52,541 nt of DNA from Alphaproteobacteria bacterium (GCA_025451095.1 JANWLB010000107.1:1-52541), one strand, 5' to 3'. Positions 21,339 through 31,064 are shown, counted from the stretch's first letter. Notes: generated by a model not told the origin, from the letters alone. Made by a program: numbers and translations.

Positions 21339-22910
21339 CTAGCGCAGCAGGCTGGCTTTGCGGCCCTGTGTAAGGGCGGCAAAGCGGCCGGAACCAATCA
21401 GGGCGGCGTAGCGTTGGTTGATCTGCTGAACCTGGGCCTGGAAGGTCTTGAACTGCGCACCGCGCAGAGAGTCGCCCTGCTGCATCTTCACGCTGCGCGG
21501 GTTGACCTGGCTGTTGTTGAGCAGGACTTCGTAATGCAGATGCGGGCCGGTGGCGCGGCCGGTCTGGCCGATATAGCCTATGACCTGGCCCTGCTTGACG
21601 CGGCTGCCGGCCGACAGGCCTTTGGCAAATTTCTGCATGTGGCCGTAGGCGGTTTTCAGGCCGGAGTTGTGCCGGATGCGTACATAGTTGCCATAGCTGC
21701 TATAGGGGCCCATCCTCTCGATCGTACCGTCGCCGGCGGCATAGATCGGTGTGCCCCGGGGCGCGGCGAAGTCCGTGCCCTTGTGCATTTTGGTATAGCC
21801 CAAAACCGGGTGGCGGCGCATGCCAAAGCCTGATGAGATGCGTGCGCCGTCTACTGGCGTTGACATCAGGGCTTTGCGGACGCTGTGTCCGTCCGGCGTG
21901 AAATAATCGACGTCGCCGTCCCTGGTCTTGAAACGATACACGGGCGTATCGACGCCATTGATGTTCAGGCGGGCATAAATAATCTCGCCTGTCTTAACCG
22001 GCGTGCCGTCCTCGGTTTCAAAGCTCTCATACATGACTTCCATCTGGACGCCCTCGCGGATGTCGCGCTGGAAGTCGATGTCCCATGAATAGATGCGAAT
22101 GGTTTCGGCAATAACGGCCGAAGGAATGTCGGCCTTGAGAGCGGAGCCGTAAAGAGAGTTTTCAACGGTTGCCCGCTGTGCGTGCAGTTTACGCTCGACC
22201 TTCTTTTCCTCAAGGGAAACGCGGAAAGTGTCGTCGTCGGCTTTTTTCAGGAGGACGGTTTTTAAGGGGTCGAGAAGGACGCGCATATGGGAAAAGCTAT
22301 AGGCACCGCCGCCGCTTTCGGACGGCTCAAAGTTCAGGTAGACTTTCTGGCCCGGCTTCATGTCGCGCGGATTGTAATATTCGCGCAGAGCCTCAACGGC
22401 GTTATAGGCATCGCTGCTGGAAATCCCTGCATCCTGCATAAGTCCGGCCAGCGTGTCGCCGCGCCCGATCTCAAAGGCTTTTTCCTTCGGGCGGGGCGGT
22501 CCGGCGGCGGGCAGGACGGCCATGACCTGGGTCAGCAAATGTTCGCCACGGCCGCCGGCGCTGTCATCGCTGTAATGCGCGTAACGCTGCATGCGGCGGC
22601 TGGCGGCTTCGTATTGATCCGAGGGGTTCTGGTCGGCCGGGGGGCTTTCAAACTCTGAAGCCGAAGCCAGATCATAAGGAGAGGCGCCGCTGAGCGCAGC
22701 AGACACGATATGAGTTCCCGTCATAATCGTCAGCAGGCCGAGCGCGGTGACAGAGGGCAGTACGTAACGCAAGCGGAGCCGGTTATGGCGGGTGAACAGA
22801 TAACGCTGGCGCAAAGGCACAAAGGAACTCACACCGGCGAGGATGCGGGCAGTGTCCATACGGCAATAAATCTTGCTTCTGAGTGCTTTAAGCATCATCC
22901 CGTAAATCAT
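21339..22910 (-). CDS. M23-family murein endopeptidase with OapA/LysM-like N-terminal region
   Basis: A 523-residue cell-wall hydrolase expected to act in the periplasm. A short cytoplasmic N-terminus and a membrane helix near 50-70 (VLPSVTALGLLTIMTGTHIV) come first. An OapA/LysM-like segment (FEIGRGDTLAGLMQDAG) follows, and the LytM domain is C-terminal. Zinc ligands are in MHKGTDFAAPRGTPIYA (His, Asp), YGHMQ (His) and GPHLHYEV (His). Domain organisation resembles YebA/MepM-type endopeptidases. Several in-frame Met codons (22910, 22898, 22895, 22859) lack strong ribosome binding sites, so the exact start is unsure. The 178-base gap from 22911 to 23088 shows no gene. Confidence 0.93.
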   Translation of the reverse strand: MIYGMMLKALRSKIYCRMDTARILAGVSSFVPLRQRYLFTRHNRLRLRYVLPSVTALGLLTIMTGTHIVSAALSGASPYDLASASEFESPPADQNPSDQYEAASRRMQRYAHYSDDSAGGRGEHLLTQVMAVLPAAGPPRPKEKAFEIGRGDTLAGLMQDAGISSSDAYNAVEALREYYNPRDMKPGQKVYLNFEPSESGGGAYSFSHMRVLLDPLKTVLLKKADDDTFRVSLEEKKVERKLHAQRATVENSLYGSALKADIPSAVIAETIRIYSWDIDFQRDIREGVQMEVMYESFETEDGTPVKTGEIIYARLNINGVDTPVYRFKTRDGDVDYFTPDGHSVRKALMSTPVDGARISSGFGMRRHPVLGYTKMHKGTDFAAPRGTPIYAAGDGTIERMGPYSSYGNYVRIRHNSGLKTAYGHMQKFAKGLSAGSRVKQGQVIGYIGQTGRATGPHLHYEVLLNNSQVNPRSVKMQQGDSLRGAQFKTFQAQVQQINQRYAALIGSGRFAALTQGRKASLLR

Positions 22911-23088
22911 ACTCTTGCAGTGTTAGCTTCCCCAGCCGTTTTTCAAATTACGGGCAAGAATTAGCACGGCAGATAGGGGGTGCCAAGCGCCTACGGACAA
23001 AGCCATATCCAGAATCCCCATTTTTTTATGGCTATGAAAAACAAACAGACGATTATGACCAGAAAAGTGGCCGTTCGTGGCTATGCGG

Positions 23089-23610
23089 CTACTCTATGCC
23101 GCATTCCTTGGAGATGGCGTCATGCGCCGCGCCCGAGCCCTTCAGACTGAAAGTGTCGATGGTCTGGGTTCCACGGGAGGAGGCGCCTTTGATAACCATG
23201 GACGCGCCCTTGCGCATGGAGTCCGCAATGCTCTTGTCTGTTGCGGCATCCGGGGCCCAGGCGGTGTCGTCCTGGGTAAACAGAGTGAATTTGTCCTTGT
23301 CGATGCTAAGGGTTGCATCGCTGCCGGTTTTATAGGAATAGCCTGTGATATAGCTGAATACATTTTTGGTGTTTTCCGACGGGCGATGAGTGATCAGCGC
23401 GAAAACTTCGCCGCGCTTGCTGTAATTGCCTTCGGCTTTCTTGGGCTGGCTTGCCATGTAGCAGACCTTGTTGCCGTCTTCCGTAAAGCTGTAAGCCGAC
23501 CAGTCGCCGAAGGTGCCGACCAGCTTGGGCTCCTCCGCCCGCGCTGCCATGGGGGCCAGCAGGAGGGTCGCCAGAAGAAGGGTACCGAGGGTAATTTTCT
23601 TGCTCATCAT
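23089..23610 (-). CDS. Invasion-associated locus B (IalB) family secreted protein
   Basis: A 173-residue exported protein: signal peptide MMSKKITLGTLLLATLLLAP ending near MAARAEE, then a single IalB domain. Typical elements are VGTFGDWSAYSF, NKVCYMASQP and the C-terminal ISKECGIE, with two cysteines likely forming a disulfide. IalB was named in Bartonella, but the family is widespread in free-living alphaproteobacteria and its general role is unclear. The frame continues open upstream to 24351, but that part opposes the sigma factor gene; the signal peptide and AAGAG set the start. It is divergent from rpoE. Confidence 0.9.
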   Translation of the reverse strand: MMSKKITLGTLLLATLLLAPMAARAEEPKLVGTFGDWSAYSFTEDGNKVCYMASQPKKAEGNYSKRGEVFALITHRPSENTKNVFSYITGYSYKTGSDATLSIDKDKFTLFTQDDTAWAPDAATDKSIADSMRKGASMVIKGASSRGTQTIDTFSLKGSGAAHDAISKECGIE

Positions 23611-23705
23611 CTCTTTCACCGGTAAGGGGCCTGTGCCCGAAGGTTGCTTAGTTAAAGGTTTATAAACACTAGCCCATCCGGGCCTAAATGCAAAAAACTT
23701 TTTTG

Positions 23706-23735
23706 TGATCCAGTTGCCTCCGGGGCTCGTACAAG
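23706..23735 (+). promoter_or_regulatory. Candidate RpoE-type autoregulatory promoter of the sigma/anti-sigma pair
   Basis: TGATCC (23706-23711) is separated by 18 bases from TACAAG (23730-23735). From memory, promoters of ChrR-controlled RpoE in Rhodobacter have -35 TGATCC and -10 near TAAGA at that spacing. It lies about 140 bases before the rpoE start codon, fitting autoregulation. No biochemical support. Confidence 0.45.
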
Positions 23736-23877
23736 TGATATGGCCCAGTGTGCGCAAATAAAAAAGGGCTGCCAGGAGTATGCGGTCGCAGCCAACGATG
23801 AATTGCCTTTTTCCCTTTACGAAACAAGGGAAAAGGCGCTTAATGCTGGGGTTATTCACGAAGGCAAAAAGGCCCCG

Positions 23878-24462
23878 ATGAACCCCGTACCTCCTGCTGG
23901 CGTGATGGCCGGTCCAGTGACATTTGAAGACCTGCTGGTAGCTGTGGGCCGTACCCACAACCGCGATGCTTTCGTGCGGGTTTTCGAGCATTTTGCTCCC
24001 CGCGTCAAATCGTTCCTGATGAAAGGCGGCCTGCCTCCCGATGTGGCAGATGAAGTAGCCCAGGAAACGCTGATCACGGTCTGGCGCCGCGCCGTGTCCT
24101 ACGATCCTGATCGCGCCAGTGCCAGCACCTGGATTTTTACGATCGCCCGTAATAAGCGGATCGATTTTCTGCGCAAGAAAAAGCTGCCCGAGGTCAATAT
24201 GGACGACCCGCTTCTGGTCGATGACGCGGAAGCACCGGATGAGATGACCGGGCGTTTGCAGGATTCCAAGGCGGTCGCCGCCGCCCTGGCCAAGTTGCCG
24301 CCCGAGCAGGCTGAAATGATCCGTAAGGCTTACTATGAAGAAAAATCGCACAGTGATATTGCGGCTGAAACCAACCTGCCGCTCGGCACGGTCAAATCAC
24401 GCATAAGGCTGGCACTGGCGCATTTGCGCGAAAATCTTGGCGAGGGAGTCGTAAAAACATGA
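23878..24462 (+). CDS. rpoE: ECF sigma factor, RpoE/ChrR-associated type
   Basis: An alternative sigma factor of 194 residues. Region 2 is visible as FVRVFEHFAPRVKSFL, then VADEVAQETLITVWRRA and WIFTIARNKRIDFLRKKK. Region 4 is visible as LPPEQAEMIRKAYYEE and LPLGTVKSRIRLALAHLR, a helix-turn-helix. The frame is open further upstream to 23740, but homology-like sequence begins near FEDLLVAVG, and AAGG lies 7 bases before the ATG at 23878. It overlaps the anti-sigma gene as ATGA. The pairing with a ChrR-type cupin protein suggests control by singlet oxygen or organic peroxide. Confidence 0.93.
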   Translation: MNPVPPAGVMAGPVTFEDLLVAVGRTHNRDAFVRVFEHFAPRVKSFLMKGGLPPDVADEVAQETLITVWRRAVSYDPDRASASTWIFTIARNKRIDFLRKKKLPEVNMDDPLLVDDAEAPDEMTGRLQDSKAVAAALAKLPPEQAEMIRKAYYEEKSHSDIAAETNLPLGTVKSRIRLALAHLRENLGEGVVKT

Positions 24463-25163
24463 GCCACCTTTCCGCCGCCGAGAAACTGGATCTTTACGAA
24501 GCGCTGATGATGGAATACGCCACTGGTGCGCTTGACCAGTCTCTCTCGATGGTCGTGGCCAGCCATCTTACCCTTTCAACGCGCGGTCGGCGGACTGTGG
24601 CGCTGTGTGAATCCATCGGCGGCGCCTTTGTTGCCGAAAGCTGTGAGCCGGTTGCGATGAGCGAGCGAAGCCTGCAGATCGTTATGGGGCGTCTGGATAG
24701 TGGCGCGGAAGAATCCCGCCCCGCCGCCCGCAGTTACGAAAGCGCCTATAAATGTTATTGGGGCGACACGCATCTGCCCCAGCCGCTGCACCACCACATG
24801 GAGTCCGAAGGCAAGGGGAAGGCGCGCTGGAACTGGATTTTTCCGGGCGTCGCCGCGAAAAAAATCTCCGGCCAGGACCGCCTCCGGGCTGAGCCCATGT
24901 CTGTTTTCCTGGTGGATGCGAAGCCGGGCGCGCGCCTGCCGACCCACCGTCACGGCAGTCGGGAGATCACGCTGGTGCTGCGTGGAACCTTCAGCGATGA
25001 AAACGGATTTTACGGCCCTGGCGATCTTTTGATCATGGATGGCAATACCCGTCATACGCCGGTGGCGGACAAGGGCGTCGGCTGCGCCTGCATCGTCGCG
25101 ACAGGTGATCCCATCGGCCTCTCTGACTGGCTTTTGCGTTTTGTCTTACGCGTCGTTCCCTGA
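24459..25163 (+). CDS. chrR: ChrR-like cupin anti-sigma factor with degenerate zinc-binding N-domain
   Basis: ChrR holds RpoE inactive through its N-terminal zinc domain and senses stress through a C-terminal cupin. The 234-residue protein has the intact cupin metal site H163, H165, E169 and H199, with the same spacing I recall for ChrR (141, 143, 147, 177). In the N-terminal domain, of the ChrR zinc ligands His6, His31, Cys35 and Cys38 only the second His survives (H36). The aligned positions are D11, S40 and G43. Lengths, the MMEYATG segment and the ATGA overlap with rpoE otherwise fit ChrR. The 3' end overlaps the convergent methyltransferase gene by 18 bases. Confidence 0.88.
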   Translation: MSHLSAAEKLDLYEALMMEYATGALDQSLSMVVASHLTLSTRGRRTVALCESIGGAFVAESCEPVAMSERSLQIVMGRLDSGAEESRPAARSYESAYKCYWGDTHLPQPLHHHMESEGKGKARWNWIFPGVAAKKISGQDRLRAEPMSVFLVDAKPGARLPTHRHGSREITLVLRGTFSDENGFYGPGDLLIMDGNTRHTPVADKGVGCACIVATGDPIGLSDWLLRFVLRVVP

Positions 25164-25697
25164 TTTAATACCCTTGCGGCTGAAGCGCCGCTTTCCCTGA
25201 ACGTGTGCCGCCAGCGGCGTGACCGGCCCGCCACTTTTGACCGGACGATCGGCGAAGCGTCCTGTCGACAGGGCGCGGTCATACATCACCAGCGCCCCCG
25301 CGACACCGACATTGATGCAGAACTTCATAGGTATTTTCACGACATGGTCGCAACGCGCCAGAAGCGCGGGCGACAGGCTTCCCATTTCCGGGCCCAGAAC
25401 GTAGGCGGCGCGGGTCGGATGACGGAAGCTGGGAAGTTCAATCGACTCATCGACGAATTCGACGCCAACCAGCTGGCAGCCTTTGGGCAGATCCAGCGCC
25501 GCGACGCTGTCATACTGGTAGTAGGGCAGATGATCGAAGGCGTCCGACGTGTCCGTGGCGCGCAGGGCGTGGATATCGACAACCGGCGCTATGGCGAAGA
25601 AAAAGCTGGCGCCGAAGGCGTGTGCCGAGCGCACAAGGTTGCCGACATTGCCTTCCTTGCTGATCTCCTGGACGCCGATGCCGAAATAACCGCGCAT
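25146..25697 (-). CDS. SpoU/TrmH-family RNA methyltransferase
   Basis: A 183-residue SPOUT-fold enzyme expected to methylate a ribose 2'-OH in tRNA or rRNA. Motif 1 is GNVGNLVRSAHAFGA. Motif 2 is YVLGPEMGSLSPALLARCD and motif 3 is KIPMKFCINVGVAGALVMYD, which form the S-adenosylmethionine knot. A basic tail (QGKRRFSRKGIKSG) follows. The target nucleotide cannot be told; the size is near TrmL but the sequence need not be that subgroup. The start lies one base after the stop of the upstream small gene (TGATATG), so translation is probably coupled. Confidence 0.88.
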   Translation of the reverse strand: MRGYFGIGVQEISKEGNVGNLVRSAHAFGASFFFAIAPVVDIHALRATDTSDAFDHLPYYQYDSVAALDLPKGCQLVGVEFVDESIELPSFRHPTRAAYVLGPEMGSLSPALLARCDHVVKIPMKFCINVGVAGALVMYDRALSTGRFADRPVKSGGPVTPLAAHVQGKRRFSRKGIKSGNDA

Positions 25698-25698
25698 A

Positions 25699-25929
25699 TC
25701 AAGCCTCTTTTATTGCAGCTATTAAAAAAAACAACGCATAAGCCGCCCATATTGAAAGCGTAACCCAGTATTCAAAAGGGTGATCCCGACGGTTCGAGAA
25801 ATCGCGCGTCCTGGATGCCTCAAGAAAATAAAACCGGTGAGGAACCTTGCCGCTTTTAAGGCTGTCAATAACCGCGAAAGAGAAATAGAAGAACGCAGAC
25901 AACAATAAAAATATAAGAAAAATTTTCAT
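25699..25929 (-). CDS. Small two-helix membrane protein of unknown function
   Basis: A 76-residue protein with two membrane helices: IFLIFLLLSAFFYFSFAVI at the start and WVTLSIWAAYALFFLIAAI near the end. A polar Arg-rich loop (LEASRTRDFSNRRDHPFEY) joins them. I recognise no family. It is immediately upstream of, and probably co-translated with, the SpoU-type methyltransferase gene. The DNA is more AT-rich than its neighbours. Confidence 0.65.
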   Translation of the reverse strand: MKIFLIFLLLSAFFYFSFAVIDSLKSGKVPHRFYFLEASRTRDFSNRRDHPFEYWVTLSIWAAYALFFLIAAIKEA

Positions 25930-25978
25930 TTCTTCGCGGTTCTTTCCGATGTTGGCTGAAGCAGGCCGGATTCCAGCA

Positions 25979-27967
<1,989 letters not shown>

Positions 27968-28086
27968 GGATTTTCGCCTGTTCCGGGGGTCAACGGCCCC
28001 TGCCGGACATTGTCCACGGAGGGGCCGGGCTGTCAAGGCGCAGGGACTTCTTGCCAGAGTGCCGGAGGAAGCCTAGATATAGAGGC

Positions 28087-28449
28087 ATGAAGGCCTGTTT
28101 TTCAGTTTTTCCGGTCATATTATTGTTGGGGAGCGCGCTTATGCTGACGGCCTGCGGCACCATGCCCATGCCGGGCTTTATGAAACCGGGCGGTGCCGGC
28201 ATCCAGCCCCCGACGAAATCCTATGCCTGCACGGATGGACGTTTTCTGAACGTTCAGGTCAGTCCCGATCGTAAAAGCCTTCATTTCACCTTGGCCGGTC
28301 TGCCGGATGATTTAAAGGCCGCGGAGTCCCCTTTCGGCGAGCGGTTCGTCGGCGAAGACGAGATGTCTTTATGGCTTAACCAGAATCAGGCGCTGGTCGA
28401 ATGGCCGGATGGCGATATGCTCCGGTGTGTCATGACGGGCGCCGGCTAG
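28087..28449 (+). CDS. Small lipoprotein with MliC-like domain
   Basis: A 120-residue protein with a lipoprotein signal: hydrophobic FPVILLLGSALMLTAC, where LTAC is the lipobox and the Cys at about residue 21 would be acylated. The remaining domain has YACTDGRFLNVQVSP, ESPFGERFVGEDEMSLWLN and a late Cys in DMLRC. This order resembles the MliC/PliC inhibitors of c-type lysozyme (YxCxxG, then S-G-x-x-Y/F, then terminal Cys). That function is inferred from pattern only. The start ATG at 28087 has AGAGG very close upstream. It is divergent from aacS. Confidence 0.78.
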   Translation: MKACFSVFPVILLLGSALMLTACGTMPMPGFMKPGGAGIQPPTKSYACTDGRFLNVQVSPDRKSLHFTLAGLPDDLKAAESPFGERFVGEDEMSLWLNQNQALVEWPDGDMLRCVMTGAG

Positions 28450-28635
28450 GGCCCCTTTCATCTCCGGATCTTCCTTCCTTTTTTCTCATTTTTTACTGGT
28501 CAAAAGGCTTTTTTTGTTTTAAAAACACTCATTCCCCTGACAATAAGGACGATATTGCAACTGGCGACCCGCCGCGATAAGACCCTTTTGTCCGGAAAAA
28601 GCATAACAGCAAGTCAGAAGGAACAGAGGCTGACG

Positions 28636-28833
28636 ATGGTAAAATTCTTTCCGCTTCAATATCTGCGCCAGGTAAAGGCCGAGATGCTCAAAGTGACCTG
28701 GCCTACGCGCCGGGAAACGGCGATCAGCACCGTTGCCGTGTTCGTTATGGTGTTCGTGGCGGCGATGTTTTTGTTCGCGGCCGACCAGATATTATCCTTC
28801 CTGGTGCATGAAATCCTGCGGATTGGAACGTAG
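28636..28833 (+). CDS. secE: Preprotein translocase subunit SecE
   Basis: SecE clamps the SecY channel of the inner-membrane translocon. The 65-residue single-helix form is typical of alphaproteobacteria: FFPLQYLRQVKAEMLKVTWPTRRET is the conserved amphipathic helix and hinge, followed by one membrane helix (AVFVMVFVAAMFLFAADQIL). GAGG lies 7 bases before the ATG at 28636. The frame upstream to 28555 looks non-coding. No tRNA-Trp gene, often found just before secE, is present in the 186-base gap. Confidence 0.95.
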   Translation: MVKFFPLQYLRQVKAEMLKVTWPTRRETAISTVAVFVMVFVAAMFLFAADQILSFLVHEILRIGT

Positions 28834-28888
28834 GGCGCTGAAACAGACGGGTTTATGGCTTATTTATTAGTGAGATGAGAGGCTGAAA

Positions 28889-29419
28889 ATGGCAAAACGC
28901 TGGTACGTATTGCATGTTTATTCCGGGTTTGAAAACAAGGTGGCCGAGGCCATCCGCGAGAAGGCCCGCAAACAGGGAATCGAGGAGAAGGTCGAGGAGA
29001 TCATGGTCCCGACCGAGGAAGTCATGGAAGTCCGCCGTGGCCAGCGCGTGAATGCCGAGCGCAAATTCTTCCCGGGCTATGTCCTGGCGAAGCTCGATCT
29101 GACCGATGAAATCTGGCACCTGGTCAAGGATACGCCGAAAGTCACCGGTTTCCTGGGCGCCGACAACAAGCCATCGCCGATCAGCGAGAAAGAAGCCGAA
29201 CGGCTGATCAAGCAGATCCAGGAAGGCGTCGATCGCCCGCGGCCGAGCATCACCTTCGACATCGGCGAAGAGGTCAAGGTGGCCGACGGTCCGTTCGCGT
29301 CCTTCAACGGCGTGGTCGAAGAGATCGACGAGGAAAAAGGCCGCCTGAAGGTTTCTGTTTCCATCTTTGGCCGTGCGACGCCGGTCGAGCTGGAGTATAG
29401 CCAGGTCGAAAAGGCCTAA
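28889..29419 (+). CDS. nusG: Transcription termination/antitermination factor NusG
   Basis: NusG binds RNA polymerase, suppresses pausing and couples transcription to Rho or to the ribosome. The 176-residue protein has the NGN domain (KRWYVLHVYSGFENKVAEAI, FFPGYVLAKLDL, KVTGFLGA) and the KOW domain (GEEVKVADGPFASFNGVVEE, then VSIFGRATPVELEYSQVEK). GAGAGG lies upstream of the ATG. It is 55 bases after secE, in the standard order, but three small genes separate it from rplK. Confidence 0.97.
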   Translation: MAKRWYVLHVYSGFENKVAEAIREKARKQGIEEKVEEIMVPTEEVMEVRRGQRVNAERKFFPGYVLAKLDLTDEIWHLVKDTPKVTGFLGADNKPSPISEKEAERLIKQIQEGVDRPRPSITFDIGEEVKVADGPFASFNGVVEEIDEEKGRLKVSVSIFGRATPVELEYSQVEKA

Positions 29420-29503
29420 CCCCTTTGACGGACGGTCCATTCTCTGTTTAGGATGATTCTGATTTCCCGGGACAAGGGAAACGGGAGAACAGGGACGATT
29501 GAC

Positions 29504-29803
29504 ATGGCCATCACTTTTGCCAGCCTTAAAGCCGAATTCGGCAGTGCCGCCGCGCTGGCGGAAAAAGTGCGCGAAATCGAATTCGTGCGCTGCGGCGAGA
29601 ATGTCAGCCAGAGTTATTTTGCCCTTCTGAATGTCGCGCTGGATAGCCCGGGGGCGGTGCGGGAGGTCATCTGCAATGAGGCCGCACTGGATGAATTTTA
29701 CCGGGCCGTGACGGGTATTGACGATGAACCCCGTCGCAGGGTGCTGGCGGAGGTGCTGCGGCAGGCCGAAAGAGCCGTTTTTGATTTTTACATGTGTAGT
29801 TAA
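29504..29803 (+). CDS. Small protein of unknown function between nusG and rplK
   Basis: A 99-residue soluble protein that I do not recognise. It is Ala/Glu/Arg-rich, with IEFVRCGENVSQSYFALLN in the middle and an amphipathic end (RRRVLAEVLRQAERAVFDF). AGGGA lies upstream of the ATG at 29504; the frame stays open 17 codons further upstream. It may be read through from nusG, since no terminator is seen between them. Confidence 0.6.
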   Translation: MAITFASLKAEFGSAAALAEKVREIEFVRCGENVSQSYFALLNVALDSPGAVREVICNEAALDEFYRAVTGIDDEPRRRVLAEVLRQAERAVFDFYMCS

Positions 29804-29831
29804 AGAAATGGAGCAGTTAAGCCTTTTAAAT

Positions 29832-29860
29832 TTGACATAACAAAAAACACGATGTAAGGT
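29832..29860 (+). promoter_or_regulatory. Candidate promoter of the 29904 gene
   Basis: Consensus -35 TTGACA (29832-29837), 17 bases, then TAAGGT (29855-29860), 43 bases before the start codon. TAACAAAA follows the -35 exactly as in the candidate promoter at 14085. Confidence 0.45.
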
Positions 29861-29903
29861 CATACCCTGACACCCTTAAAAAGTTAACAGCAGGAGGTTT
29901 TAT

Positions 29904-30287
29904 ATGGGACTGGCAGCACGCGTACTTGAACAGGATACCGCCGGAGAAACTCTGGCCACCGCTATTCAGGCTTCCCCGACAGCGCTCAGTAAACTGGCGA
30001 ACGCCCTTTTCGATGACGAGGTCATCGGCGCGGGCCTTGAGAAAGAAGGGGTCTGGGGCGCTCATTTCCGTGGAGCGGGCTTTATTCCTAAGGCCGATCT
30101 GACCACGCTTTGCGAGGCCTTGAAAGGCAATGAAAAACCCGGTGCCGGGCTTTTGCGCGACAAGCTGCAGGCGGCGATCGCCGTGGCCGACGCAGGTCAG
30201 GCCTCGATGGTGGCGGAAGAGCAGCGCGTGGCTGAAAGCCGGAGACAGGCCGCTGAGAGACTGGCAGCGCGCACGTTCGAGTTTTAA
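29904..30287 (+). CDS. Unknown 127-residue protein
   Basis: I do not recognise this protein. It has a very strong ribosome binding site (AGGAGG, 7 bases before the ATG) and a near-consensus promoter, so it is probably well expressed. The first 60 residues include LATAIQASPTALSKLANALF and EGVWGAHFRGAGFIP. The last 40 residues form a long charged helix (MVAEEQRVAESRRQAAERLA). It has no signal peptide or membrane helix. It lies between nusG and rplK, a place normally without genes. Confidence 0.7.
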   Translation: MGLAARVLEQDTAGETLATAIQASPTALSKLANALFDDEVIGAGLEKEGVWGAHFRGAGFIPKADLTTLCEALKGNEKPGAGLLRDKLQAAIAVADAGQASMVAEEQRVAESRRQAAERLAARTFEF

Positions 30288-30306
30288 AACAAAAGAAAAA
30301 CTCATT

Positions 30307-30459
30307 ATGGACACAGCTTCGCCTCCGCAGAGCAGCCCTAAAGAAGCCTTTGGGCAACCTCAAACGCCGTCCGTCCCGCCGCCGTCTGACAGGGATGCCT
30401 GGGGTCGTGATACGACGGGCTGGATTGAAGTCGGCGGCAAGCTGAAGCCGCATCCATAA
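30307..30459 (+). CDS. Very small Pro-rich protein, doubtful
   Basis: A 50-residue reading frame that starts 19 bases after the 29904 gene. It is Pro/Ser-rich at first (SPPQSSPKEA, PSVPPPSDRD), then DAWGRDTTGWIEVGGKLKPHP. No good ribosome binding site was seen, only A-rich sequence. The DNA just after its stop is the rplK promoter. It could be a real small protein or chance. Confidence 0.4.
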   Translation: MDTASPPQSSPKEAFGQPQTPSVPPPSDRDAWGRDTTGWIEVGGKLKPHP

Positions 30460-30474
30460 AAGGCCCGATTTTTC

Positions 30475-30503
30475 TTGATTCCCCTATAGAGAACACCTAT
30501 GGT
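30475..30503 (+). promoter_or_regulatory. Candidate rplK-rplA promoter
   Basis: TTGATT (30475-30480), a 17-base spacer and TATGGT (30498-30503) lie about 127 bases upstream of rplK. Transcription would begin near 30509, just before the leader hairpins. Confidence 0.5.
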
Positions 30504-30509
30504 GCGCCG

Positions 30510-30598
30510 TCCCTGTCTACCGGCAGGGATTGAAGTTCCGTGGGAGGCTAGCCGGCAAACTCCTTTAAAAGGGGCCAGCCCGGGGCCGCACCACGAAC
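30510..30598 (+). promoter_or_regulatory. Structured leader of rplK-rplA, likely ribosomal protein L1 autoregulatory site
   Basis: TCCCTG (30510-30515) pairs with CAGGGA (30524-30529). GTTC-C-GTGG (30535-30543) pairs with CCACGAAC (30591-30598) with one bulged C, enclosing GGGAGGC and further GC-rich stems. In other bacteria L1 represses the L11-L1 operon by binding an mRNA leader that mimics its 23S site and contains a GTGGGAGG-like element; assignment here is by resemblance. Confidence 0.5.
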
Positions 30599-30629
30599 CT
30601 CGTTTCGCCATAAGCAAACGGAGGCACAC

Positions 30630-31061
30630 ATGGCAAAGAAGATCACAGGTTATATCAACCTGATCGTACCCGCGGGCGCCGCAAACCCCGCACCGCCCAT
30701 CGGCCCGGCTCTGGGTCAGCAGGGCGTCAATATCATGGAATTCTGCAAATCCTTTAACGCCAAGACCGAGAAGCTGGAAAAGAGCATGCCTATTCCGGTC
30801 GTGATCACGGTGTTTGAGGACAGATCCTTCACTTTCATTACCAAGACCCCGCCTGCCAGCTATTTCCTCAAGAAGGCTGCCAAGGTGGACAAAGGCTCGG
30901 GCACGCCCAGCCGCGAAGTCAAGGGCACGGTGACCAAGTCGCAGGTTCGCAAGATCGCGGAAGAAAAGCTGCAGGATCTGAATGCAGCGAGCGTCGAGAC
31001 CGCGATGAAGTCGATTGCCGGAACCGCCCGTTCCATGGGCATTGAAGTGGTGGAGGGCTAA
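30630..31061 (+). CDS. rplK: 50S ribosomal protein L11
   Basis: L11 binds the GTPase-associated centre of 23S rRNA and takes part in factor binding and the stringent response. The 143 residues are standard: [32 protein letters not shown] at the N-terminus and the C-terminal RNA-binding domain ending [12 protein letters not shown]. The first gene of a two-gene unit with rplA, 3 bases apart. GGAGG precedes the ATG. Confidence 0.98.
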   Translation: MAKKITGYINLIVPAGAANPAPPIGPALGQQGVNIMEFCKSFNAKTEKLEKSMPIPVVITVFEDRSFTFITKTPPASYFLKKAAKVDKGSGTPSREVKGTVTKSQVRKIAEEKLQDLNAASVETAMKSIAGTARSMGIEVVEG

Positions 31062-31064
31062 GTC

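Noticed and set aside
23611-24351. N-terminal extension of the IalB-family protein
   Set aside because: The frame is open but runs opposite to the sigma factor gene, and the signal peptide Met at 23610 is a far better start.
28450-28635. Possible tRNA-Trp gene before secE
   Set aside because: This is its common place, but no cloverleaf or TTCGA-type T-loop could be found in the 186 bases.
30500-30593. Perfect TGGTGCG/CGCACCA stem around the rplK leader
   Set aside because: Its 5' arm overlaps the -10 box of the candidate promoter, so it would not be transcribed; the GTTC(C)GTGG stem fits better.
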